A stretch of 7,095 bases of DNA, taken from contig JAHIRL010000028.1 of assembly GCA_018818755.1 (NCBI GenBank), positions 1 to 7,095 of the forward strand. Reading direction: 5' to 3'. The notes beneath the pieces are model-generated. The model saw only the letters and a list, made by a program, of their open reading frames with translations. It made no database searches and had not been told where the DNA came from. This document shows, in pieces, positions 1 to 6,003 of this stretch; within the stretch, counting starts at the first letter, position 1; each line of letters starts with the position of its first letter. This stretch comes from Patescibacteria group bacterium (GTDB lineage: Bacteria; Patescibacteriota; Gracilibacteria; UBA1369; LOWO2-01-FULL-3). A program made the position numbers and the translations under genes.

Positions 1-1506
1 GAGTTTATATATATTTTTAGGGGCAAAAAGAGAAGAAAAGGAGGCAAAAGAGTGGAAATAGAAGTAATCATACCAAAAACATATGAAAATAATAACGAAA
101 AAGTTTTTGAAAAAATGAGCGATCCGACAGTTGGATATATCCAATACGTAGGTCATGCAGGAGGAAGAAACCAACTTTCAAACGCCATTGAAGACGCAAG
201 GAAAAAATACGGGAACAAAATCATCAGTCAACCCAAAATTTTCGTAGGACAAGCCTGTTGGAGTTTCAAAAACTACGCTCCATCAATAAAGAGAATATTC
301 CCCTACTCACATTACATAGGGACCAAAGAAATAAGTAATGTTGTGGAAGGTCAAAACTTATTTGAAGATATTCTGAATGGAGTTTTAGAAGAAAAAAGCT
401 GGGCAGAAATATATAAAAAGATGAAAAAAAGACCTCATCCTTTCGAAAAAACGAAAGATGGAAAGGTAAAAAACTGGAAAATAGAGGAATACACAAAAGG
501 CCTTGTAGCTTCAAACTATGTAATGCCTGATAGTATTGAAAACCTACAAACCCTGGATAGTGATGGAGATGGGATCCCAGACAGCAGAGACAGACAATAC
601 AACTTAATAGCCTCTACCGTTAATTACGAAGAAAGCTGTAACCCCTCCATGCCAGGAGCAATTGAACAACCGCAACAAAGTTTAAACGACCAAATCAACT
701 ACGTGAATCAATATTTAGAAAAACTATTCAAATATACAAGTAGCGACGTAGTCCCATTCGTTTCAGTAGATTTATATGAAGATAGTAATCCAGCCTATGA
801 TATATACGGATGGTATGAAGGAAGTGATGATGCAAAACAAAATTTAGTTAAAATAAACTCAACTTATGTCGAGAACATTGAAGACTTAAGAACAGATAGC
901 TACAAGGAACAATTACAGTTAAAAATAAGCTTCAATCATAGATATATGAAAGCTTCACCAAAAGCTTTAACGATGATGGCAATGAAAGAAATTTATGAAT
1001 ACTTATACAAAAATATAGATTTAGAAAAAATGAATGAGGAAAATGAAAAAGCCGATGGAAATAAGGACAAAATTATTTATAAAGATCAAAAAGAACTCAA
1101 CACAGAAGATAAAGAAAAAATATTCTATCTAAGTATGGTAGACATAATGAGAGGATTCCACATGCCACAAAATAAAGACAAAAAAGATGTATACGAAAAT
1201 TTATTTCTTACTTTTAAAGAAAAATATAAAATACCTGAAGAGCTAACTTTTGATATGGCTTTTCAATTCGTTTGGAGTAAAAAATATGCAGGAAATAAAG
1301 AAACATGGCACGAAGATCCAGACTTATCACCTCTTTACCAAAAATACCAAGAATACAACGAAAAAATAAAGCACCCTGACGAAATGAAAGAAGATCCACA
1401 CTTCACAAAATATGAAGAGCTTAAAAAAGAAAAAAAAGATAACGATACAATCGCCCAAATCCTTGCCTGCGAAGAACTTATTCAAAAAATTAACTCTCTG
1501 CTCTAA
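1..1506 (+). CDS. Putative caspase-like (clan CD) cysteine peptidase-domain protein with calcium-loop motif, 5' partial
   Basis: Residues are numbered from a GTG at 52. A short hydrophobic strand leads into a GHAGG motif (His35). A second strand, PKIFVGQACWS, places Cys69 34 residues later. Then comes an IGTKEIS-type segment and a helix ending in EEKSWAEI near 115-120. This His-then-Cys order at the ends of beta strands is the layout of clan CD peptidases (caspases, gingipains, CHAT), so a cysteine peptidase is my inference; I cannot name a family. Residues 169-177 (DSDGDGIPD) form a DxDxDG calcium loop of the thrombospondin type 3 kind, common in exported proteins. The rest, to 484, is charged, Lys/Glu-rich and probably helical, with no domain I recognise. 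The GTG at 52 has AAGGAGG seven bases upstream, but the frame is open to base 1, so the gene probably starts outside the window and the AAGGAGG may simply encode Lys-Gly-Gly. No signal peptide is visible in the part present. Confidence 0.8.
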   Translation, partial: EFIYIFRGKKRRKGGKRVEIEVIIPKTYENNNEKVFEKMSDPTVGYIQYVGHAGGRNQLSNAIEDARKKYGNKIISQPKIFVGQACWSFKNYAPSIKRIFPYSHYIGTKEISNVVEGQNLFEDILNGVLEEKSWAEIYKKMKKRPHPFEKTKDGKVKNWKIEEYTKGLVASNYVMPDSIENLQTLDSDGDGIPDSRDRQYNLIASTVNYEESCNPSMPGAIEQPQQSLNDQINYVNQYLEKLFKYTSSDVVPFVSVDLYEDSNPAYDIYGWYEGSDDAKQNLVKINSTYVENIEDLRTDSYKEQLQLKISFNHRYMKASPKALTMMAMKEIYEYLYKNIDLEKMNEENEKADGNKDKIIYKDQKELNTEDKEKIFYLSMVDIMRGFHMPQNKDKKDVYENLFLTFKEKYKIPEELTFDMAFQFVWSKKYAGNKETWHEDPDLSPLYQKYQEYNEKIKHPDEMKEDPHFTKYEELKKEKKDNDTIAQILACEELIQKINSLL

Positions 1507-1582
1507 GAAGCAATAATTTTCAGACCAGAAACCCTTTCAATCACAGAATGGCAAAACCTCATAACACCCTAACCTCGGCCCT

Positions 1583-1753
1583 ATGCCCCCCTCACCCGAA
1601 ACAAAAGACATCAGGACAGAACTGGAAAAATTCTCTTTCCTCGGGAAAGACGCAATTGAAGCAATCCTCTCAGACACCCCGGAAGGACAACAGGAAGCCC
1701 TCGAAACAATGCGGGAATGCTATCGCAAAATGTTCGAAGACATCGACAGTTAA
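1583..1753 (+). CDS. Small hypothetical protein, 56 residues
   Basis: A short frame opens with ATG at 1583 and ends in TAA at 1751-1753, giving 56 residues. The composition looks genuinely protein-like: Glu/Lys-rich, predicted helical, with amphipathic stretches such as LEKFSFLGKDAIEAILSD and QEALETMRECYRKMF. A longer frame over the same bases (from 1548) is Pro/Ser/Lys-rich, runs into the opposite gene and looks like a shadow. No Shine-Dalgarno is seen before the ATG, as for most genes here. It lies 76 bases downstream of the peptidase-like gene in the same direction, so co-transcription is likely. Its stop is one base from the stop of the convergent gene on the other strand. Just before it, bases 1507-1569 translate in the peptidase-like gene's frame as protein-like residues including FRPETLSITEWQNLITP, so this could be the tail of a longer, frame-broken gene. 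Function unknown. Confidence 0.5.
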   Translation: MPPSPETKDIRTELEKFSFLGKDAIEAILSDTPEGQQEALETMRECYRKMFEDIDS

Positions 1754-1754
1754 A

Positions 1755-2483
1755 TTACACCTCCAATTCCATATCCTTTGTTTTGGGAGAACTGGAAGTG
1801 ACCACCGCTCCTCCAATATAAACAGCATCATCTAAAGGTGAAGCTATGATAAGCTTTCCGGTTTTCCCCACAGCTCCGCTAACCTTTTCAACAACCTTAC
1901 CCGCAAATTGCCCCATCGTACCTAGGGATTTTTGTGAACTAATTTTCGAAAGCACATTCAAAGCACGCTTACCTTTAAGTTTAACCATAGCTTTCTTCAA
2001 AACAAGCAATTTTTTTAAAGGAATCTTATTTATAGCATTAAAAGTCAATAACGAAGAATAAACTAGCTCAACAACCACAGCAATTTGCTCTTCCTGAGTA
2101 CAATTTTCCCACCCCTTCTTTAAAATTTCTATAAGTATTGTTCTGGTTTTTTCATCTTTCAACATAGCCACAGAAGAATAGATATCCGCATAAGTCTCTT
2201 TATTAAAAAGATTAACCCCAAGCTCGACAAGGCCAGTTACTCCACTCATTGGAGCAACAAGGATTTTCTGCCAACCTTCAAGATCAACATCATCAACATC
2301 CTTAGCCCCCGTAAAAGTTTTTATCCAAAATTTTGCAATATATGTACCATCAAAAGAAAGCTCTTCTCCCTTTCCAAAAACAGCATCAGCAATAAGCTTC
2401 AATTCCTGAGGACTAAAACACAAATCAAGCTTAGATTCTGGCAATACATCATTTAACTCCTTATTTGTCACAAATGATTCCAT
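1755..2483 (-). CDS. Hypothetical protein of about 242 residues, behind pyrF
   Basis: I do not recognise the family. The start is taken at the ATG at 2483 because GGGAGGG lies seven bases upstream; an in-frame ATG at 2498 would add five residues (MGGKR) but has no Shine-Dalgarno. The N-terminal third (to about residue 70) is polar and acidic. The middle (about 72-165) alternates hydrophobic and basic helices, including LVELGVNLF, TRTILIEILKKGWEN, QIAVVVELVYSSLL and PLKKLLVLKKAMVKLK. The C-terminus is Gly/Ser/Val-rich (IIASPLDDAVYIGGAVV) with an acidic tail. No clear signal peptide or continuous transmembrane segment is present. The GWENCTQEEQIAVVVELV pattern loosely resembles the W-x(n)-EE-x(n)-GE(V) helices found before the toxin part of some polymorphic toxins, but this is weak and no toxin domain is seen. 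It has its own -10 box just after the pyrF stop, so it is probably a separate unit that can also receive pyr read-through. Confidence 0.85.
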   Translation of the reverse strand: MESFVTNKELNDVLPESKLDLCFSPQELKLIADAVFGKGEELSFDGTYIAKFWIKTFTGAKDVDDVDLEGWQKILVAPMSGVTGLVELGVNLFNKETYADIYSSVAMLKDEKTRTILIEILKKGWENCTQEEQIAVVVELVYSSLLTFNAINKIPLKKLLVLKKAMVKLKGKRALNVLSKISSQKSLGTMGQFAGKVVEKVSGAVGKTGKLIIASPLDDAVYIGGAVVTSSSPKTKDMELEV

Positions 2484-2498
2484 CCTTTTCCCTCCCAT
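2484..2498 (-). promoter_or_regulatory. Strong Shine-Dalgarno of the unknown gene behind pyrF
   Basis: Minus-strand sequence reads GGGAGGG (2496 to 2490) seven bases before the ATG at 2483. It overlaps the alternative ATG at 2498 and so favours the inner start. It is the only clear Shine-Dalgarno in the window apart from the doubtful one at 38-44. Confidence 0.6.
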
Positions 2499-2519
2499 AA
2501 TGTTTATTTACATTGAAGC

Positions 2520-2548
2520 ATTATAGCACAAAAATCATCAAAATACAC
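2520..2548 (-). promoter_or_regulatory. Probable extended -10 promoter for the unknown gene behind pyrF
   Basis: Minus strand carries TGCTATAAT: a perfect TATAAT at 2525-2520 preceded by the extended -10 TGn at 2528-2526. The -35 region falls inside the last codons of pyrF and has no good hexamer (GTGTAT at 17-base spacing), which an extended -10 can tolerate. Transcription would start near 2513, leaving a leader of about 30 bases. Confidence 0.55.
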
Positions 2549-3479
2549 GCTCCAAATCCGCTTTCATAGCCAGACAAGCCTGTCTCGCGGCCTCATCAAA
2601 TCCGGCCGCTCCAAGATCATGCCGTTTTTCGTAAGCAAAAATAATTCCTCTCGAACTATTCACAATCGCACCCAAACCATCTTCATTAAAACAAGGCTTA
2701 ACATCCTCAGCTCCCCCACCCTGCGCTCCATAACCCGGCACAAGAAAAATAGAATTCGGCATAAGTTCCCTCAATTTCTCAGCCTGCTTCGGAAAAGTTG
2801 CCCCCACAACCGCACCAATAAAACTATATCCGCTTTCGCCCAAATCATTAGCCCCCCAACTATCCACAAACCCACCCATAACCTCATAAATACTACTATT
2901 ATCCTTCATCTCCAAATCCTGCAAATCCCCACTGGAAGGGTTAGAAGTCTTCACCAAAACAAAAATTCCTTTATCATATTTTGTACATTCCTCATAAAAC
3001 GGCTTAATCCCATCCCACCCAAGATATGGGGTAACCGTAATACTATCAGCATCAAAAACCGGACTGACAATTTCCTCTCCTCCCACTTCAACCGGAACTT
3101 CCCCCAAAAAAGCCTGAGCGTAAGCCGTCGCAGTCGAGCCAATATCGTTTCGCTTAGCATCCGCGATTGTAATTAGCCCCTTACTCTTGGCATATTTCAA
3201 AGTCTGCTCATAAACCCGAATCCCCTCGTGTCCAAATATCTCATAAAAAGCGATCTGCGGTTTCACCACGGGCACAATATCGCAAACAGCATCAATAATT
3301 TTCACATTAAACTCATACAAAGCATCCGCCGCGCAAGCCATTGGAGTTTTCTCAGGATCAAAAGCCTCCTCCTTAATATGTTTTGGAATCTGAGCCAAGC
3401 GAGGATCAAGCCCCACGCAAATTGGATTTCCTTTCTTTTTTATCGCCTCAATTAAGCGATCTGCAAAATGTTTAGACAT
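2538..3479 (-). CDS. pyrF: Orotidine 5'-phosphate decarboxylase
   Basis: Decarboxylates OMP to UMP, the last step of de novo pyrimidine nucleotide synthesis, in the cytosol. At 313 residues it is the long type-2 form rather than the roughly 230-residue E. coli type. Visible hallmarks are GLDPR at 23-27 near the first barrel strand, the catalytic Asp-Lys-Asp cluster in ADAKRNDIGSTA (Asp107, Lys109, Asp112), VPGYGAQGG at 247-255, and NSSRGI at 274-279 with the phosphate-binding Arg277. The start is ATG at 3479, 11 bases after the pyrE stop; the leader AATATAATT has no Shine-Dalgarno, so translational coupling is likely. The stop is a doubled TGA TGA, the only TGA terminator in the window, and a promoter for the next gene begins immediately after it. 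It is the last pyr gene of the cluster. Length, motifs and context agree, so the call is secure. Confidence 0.97.
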   Translation of the reverse strand: MSKHFADRLIEAIKKKGNPICVGLDPRLAQIPKHIKEEAFDPEKTPMACAADALYEFNVKIIDAVCDIVPVVKPQIAFYEIFGHEGIRVYEQTLKYAKSKGLITIADAKRNDIGSTATAYAQAFLGEVPVEVGGEEIVSPVFDADSITVTPYLGWDGIKPFYEECTKYDKGIFVLVKTSNPSSGDLQDLEMKDNSSIYEVMGGFVDSWGANDLGESGYSFIGAVVGATFPKQAEKLRELMPNSIFLVPGYGAQGGGAEDVKPCFNEDGLGAIVNSSRGIIFAYEKRHDLGAAGFDEAARQACLAMKADLERVF

Positions 3480-3490
3480 AATTATATTGG

Positions 3491-4144
3491 TTAAACTCCA
3501 TACTCCCCCCGATATTTATCAATCTTCCCTTTCATCTCATCATCAATCACCGTTCCACTCAAAGCCTCAACCACATCATCCAGATCCACAATTGAAAAAG
3601 CTTTAATCCCAAAATCCCGCTCCACCGCCTGCACCGCACTCATTTCATCATCCTTGGCCTTTTCCATCCTATCCAAAGAAATCAAAACCCCAACAACCTT
3701 AGGATTTCCATTAGCCTTCAAAACTTCCATAGTCTCCCGCACCGCAGTTCCCGCCGTCATCACATCATCAATAATTAGAACCCTGGTATTTTCATCCAAA
3801 GGAGCGCCAACCAATAAACCACCTTTATCGCCATACTCCTTGGACTCTTTTCGATCAAAACAATAAGCCAAATTCTCACCCTCACCATAAAGCGCCTGCA
3901 CACAGGAAACACATAAAGGAATACCCTTATAAGCCGGCCCAAAAATTACATCAGCCTTAAGTCCACTAGCCAGATAAGCCTGAGCATAAGCCTTCCCCAA
4001 GTCAGCGACATATTCCCCCTTAAAAAATTTGCCAGTATTCAAAAAATAAGGAGCAACTCGCCCACTCTTCAATGTAAACTCCCCAAACATCAAAGCCTGC
4101 GCCCTCACCAACAAATCAATAAAATCCTTTTTGTATTGTTCCAT
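3491..4144 (-). CDS. pyrE: Orotate phosphoribosyltransferase
   Basis: Transfers the phosphoribosyl group of PRPP to orotate to make OMP. The 217 residues match the usual size. The N-terminus has the orotate-site signature FTLKSGRVAPYFLNTGKF (about 23-40). FGPAYKGIPL lies at 68-77, and the flexible catalytic loop DRKESKEYGDKGG at 97-109 includes the conserved Lys103 region. The 13-residue PRPP-binding motif is VLIIDDVMTAGTA at 122-134, with the adjacent acidic pair Asp126/Asp127. The sequence resembles the E. coli-type enzyme. The start is ATG at 4144, nine bases after the pyrK stop; an AGG abuts the ATG and is too close to act as a Shine-Dalgarno, so re-initiation after pyrK is likely. The product feeds PyrF, whose gene starts 11 bases downstream. 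Nothing appears truncated. Confidence 0.97.
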   Translation of the reverse strand: MEQYKKDFIDLLVRAQALMFGEFTLKSGRVAPYFLNTGKFFKGEYVADLGKAYAQAYLASGLKADVIFGPAYKGIPLCVSCVQALYGEGENLAYCFDRKESKEYGDKGGLLVGAPLDENTRVLIIDDVMTAGTAVRETMEVLKANGNPKVVGVLISLDRMEKAKDDEMSAVQAVERDFGIKAFSIVDLDDVVEALSGTVIDDEMKGKIDKYRGEYGV

Positions 4145-4153
4145 CCTAATAAA

Positions 4154-4966
4154 TTAAAAATTATGTTTTTTCCCCTGGGCATCTCGATGATACTTCCCAA
4201 ATTCCGGCATTCTCTTAAGATAACTATATTTCATTACACAGCCCTTCTTGCAAATCGGCTCACCACTATCATCAATTACACATTGCCCACAAACCCCGAA
4301 ACCACACTTCATATATTTCTCCACCGAAATTTCTGCATCAACTCCATGTTTTTCAGCAATCTCTCCAACAAATTTCTCCATAATCTCCGGCCCGCAAGTA
4401 CAAACTTTATTGAACTTTTTTTTCTTAAACAATTTCTCTAAAACCTGTGTTGTATAGCCCTTAAATCCACAAGAACCATCATCAGTAGCAATATGCAAAT
4501 CCACATCACTCAACCCAGAAACTTTATGAGTAAAAAGCAACAAATCTTCACTCCTCGCTCCCACAATAAAATCCACCTCCGCCCCCGCTTTCACAGCCTC
4601 ATGTGCACAAAAATACATCGGCGCAGCACCATAACCTCCGGCCACCAGCGCAACTTTATCCCCCTTCTTAAATTCATAATTAGTCCCAAAAGGCCCACGC
4701 ACTCCTACTTTATCTCCTTCCTTCAGTTTAAAAAGTTCCTTTGTCGCCGGGCCCACTCTACAAATCGTCAACCAAAATTCCGTCCCATTATCATAGGCTA
4801 CAGAAAAAGGTTTCTCATCCACCCCAGGAATCCAAAGCATCACAAATTGCCCAGACCTAGCACCAAGAGGATAATCAAACACATAAGTATTTGTATTTTC
4901 ATTTTCGCGCACAATTTTCTTAATTGTCAGCGCAACCGGTCGTGTATCAAAAGTTTGTATTTTCAT
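4154..4966 (-). CDS. pyrK: Dihydroorotate dehydrogenase B, electron transfer subunit
   Basis: Carries electrons from the FMN of PyrD through a [2Fe-2S] cluster and FAD to NAD+, making the class 1B dihydroorotate dehydrogenase. Domains in order: an FAD-binding beta barrel (about 10-100) with EKPFSV at 51-56 and GPFG at 91-94; an NAD-binding part with GGYGAAP at 110-116 and CGPEIM at 191-196; and a C-terminal cluster domain. Cluster ligands are Cys221, Cys226, Cys229 and Cys239 (C-x4-C-x2-C-x9-C). Two points are unusual. The segment after the last ligand reads KKGCV where many PyrK proteins have a GPV sequence, adding Cys243. A tail of about 27 residues follows, including PEFGKYHRDAQGKK. The start is ATG at 4966, 30 bases after the pyrD stop, without a clear Shine-Dalgarno. 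Adjacency to pyrD supports PyrK over other ferredoxin-reductase-like proteins. Confidence 0.95.
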   Translation of the reverse strand: MKIQTFDTRPVALTIKKIVRENENTNTYVFDYPLGARSGQFVMLWIPGVDEKPFSVAYDNGTEFWLTICRVGPATKELFKLKEGDKVGVRGPFGTNYEFKKGDKVALVAGGYGAAPMYFCAHEAVKAGAEVDFIVGARSEDLLLFTHKVSGLSDVDLHIATDDGSCGFKGYTTQVLEKLFKKKKFNKVCTCGPEIMEKFVGEIAEKHGVDAEISVEKYMKCGFGVCGQCVIDDSGEPICKKGCVMKYSYLKRMPEFGKYHRDAQGKKHNF

Positions 4967-4996
4967 TTTATGCTTTTAGCCACAAAAACTTTGTTA

Positions 4997-5917
4997 TTAA
5001 GAAATACAAGCAACTATCTCCTCAACATTCTTTACACCATTTTTCCTGCACCACTCCTCCATCTCAGAAACAACCTTCCCAAATCCTTCAACCTCCCGAT
5101 AATAAACCATTGTTCCCATTCCCACCAATCTAGCTCCAGCCATCATCATTTCAATAGCATCTTCTCCGGTCAAAATCCCCCCGGTTCCAATAATCGGCAA
5201 ACCGGTAGCCTTATAAATATCGTATACACACCTTACAGCAACAGGCTTAATCGCCGGACCACTCAACCCTCCCACCCTATTGCTCAAAATTGACTTCCTC
5301 AAGTTTATATCAATAGCCATCCCCGGCCCCACAGTATTTATCGCACAAAAACCATCCGCTCCCGCACCTGCACAGGCCTTGGCAATCTCTCCAATATTCG
5401 AAACATTCGGCGACAACTTCACAATCACCGGTTTTTTAGTTTTCGATCGAACCAACTTTGTAACCGCAGCCGCATCCACTACACTGCAAGCGAAAGGCTT
5501 CCCCAACTCATCTTCCACATTCGGACAAGAAATATTCACCTCAATAATATCCGGATCAAGCTTGCTCACACGCTCAGCCAATTTTCCAAAATCCGCAATC
5601 TTTCCAGCCACAATATTTGCAATGATCGGCGCAGGCCGCCCACCTTTAGAATACTCCGGAAAAGTCTCCTTTTCAGCTTTCTCAATTCCCGCATCACTAA
5701 GCCCCACCGCATTCATAAAATAATGATCCGTCCCAAACATCACCGGACTCTTGTGCCCAGCGTGTTCCTTGAGCCAAATAGATTTAGTCGTAACTCCCCC
5801 AGCCCCATTTTTCACCACATTCTTTAAGCTACTGGCAGTCACCCCCAAAACTCCGGAAGCCAGAACTGTTGGATTCCTGAATTTTACCCCACAAAAGTCT
5901 ATTTCAAGTTTGCTCAT
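4997..5917 (-). CDS. pyrD: Dihydroorotate dehydrogenase B, catalytic subunit
   Basis: Oxidises dihydroorotate to orotate using FMN. It is a cytosolic class 1B enzyme, inferred from the adjacent pyrK and the Cys (not Ser) active base. Numbered from the ATG at 5917 (306 residues, the usual length): TTKSI with Lys45, the substrate loop NAVGL at 69-73, the catalytic NISCPN at 128-133 with Cys131, VKLSPN with Lys167, GGLSGPAIKP at 216-225, and the FMN phosphate sites GTGGI at 244-248 and GMGTM at 266-270. An in-frame GTG at 5953 would add 12 residues, but a -10-like box (5946-5951) overlaps it, so the ATG is preferred; neither start has a good Shine-Dalgarno. It is the first gene of the pyrD-K-E-F cluster, and its product orotate is the PyrE substrate. 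The N-terminus MSKLEIDFCGVKFRNP fits the family start. Confidence 0.95.
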   Translation of the reverse strand: MSKLEIDFCGVKFRNPTVLASGVLGVTASSLKNVVKNGAGGVTTKSIWLKEHAGHKSPVMFGTDHYFMNAVGLSDAGIEKAEKETFPEYSKGGRPAPIIANIVAGKIADFGKLAERVSKLDPDIIEVNISCPNVEDELGKPFACSVVDAAAVTKLVRSKTKKPVIVKLSPNVSNIGEIAKACAGAGADGFCAINTVGPGMAIDINLRKSILSNRVGGLSGPAIKPVAVRCVYDIYKATGLPIIGTGGILTGEDAIEMMMAGARLVGMGTMVYYREVEGFGKVVSEMEEWCRKNGVKNVEEIVACIS

Positions 5918-5923
5918 AGTTTT

Positions 5924-5952
5924 TGATAATTCTCGCAAGCCCAAGATTATCA
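5924..5952. repeat. Inverted repeat over the pyrD start region, possible operator
   Basis: TGATAAT (5924-5930) and ATTATCA (5946-5952) are exact inverted copies with 15 bases between, about 22 bases centre to centre or two helical turns. With a one-base bulge the arms extend to TTTTGATAAT and ATTATCACAAAA. The right arm covers the presumed pyrD -10 box and the left arm lies in the leader just before the ATG. This would suit a dimeric repressor, but A/T-rich repeats of this size can arise by chance. Confidence 0.35.
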
Positions 5953-5974
5953 CAAAACATCAAAACTGAACACC
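5946..5974 (-). promoter_or_regulatory. Probable pyrD-K-E-F operon promoter
   Basis: Minus strand reads TGTGATAAT: a GATAAT -10 (5951-5946, five of six consensus bases) with an extended TGn. The -35 window at 17-base spacing is GGTGTT (5974-5969), a poor match. The start point would be near 5939, giving a leader of about 22 bases before the ATG at 5917 and excluding the upstream GTG. No long leader exists here for a PyrR-type attenuator. Confidence 0.45.
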
Positions 5975-6003
5975 TTGATGAAATATGGCGAATGTGTTAT
6001 AAT
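5975..6003 (+). promoter_or_regulatory. Sigma-70-type promoter for the right-hand genes
   Basis: A TTGATG -35 at 5975-5980, a 17-base spacer, and a perfect TATAAT at 5998-6003 preceded by an extended -10 TGT. This is the best promoter in the window. Transcription would begin near 6010, giving a leader of about 16 bases before the ATG at 6026. Its -35 abuts the -35 window of the opposing pyrD promoter. Confidence 0.75.

Noticed and set aside
1423..1440. A-runs near the end of the peptidase-like gene as a programmed frameshift site
   Set aside because: One shift stops at once and the other adds only about two dozen residues of no recognisable character; A-runs are common in this A-rich gene.
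1548..1835. 95-codon plus-strand frame as a gene
   Set aside because: It is Pro/Ser/Lys/His-rich, overlaps the end of the convergent gene by about 80 bases, and covers a more protein-like frame starting at 1583.
2619..3176. 185-codon plus-strand frame opposite pyrF
   Set aside because: Antisense to pyrF, with low-complexity Ser/Thr/Asn/Arg composition and no ribosome site.
3481..3486. TATAAT on the minus strand just before pyrF
   Set aside because: It ends one base before the ATG, too close to start a pyrF transcript, and the 11-base gap is naturally A/T-rich.
4493..5293. 266-codon plus-strand frame opposite pyrK and pyrD
   Set aside because: It is antisense to two secure genes and its product is a Ser/His/Asn/Arg-rich sequence typical of a shadow frame.
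5280..5723. 147-codon plus-strand frame opposite pyrD
   Set aside because: Lies wholly antisense to pyrD, whose motifs are unambiguous; no start signals support it.
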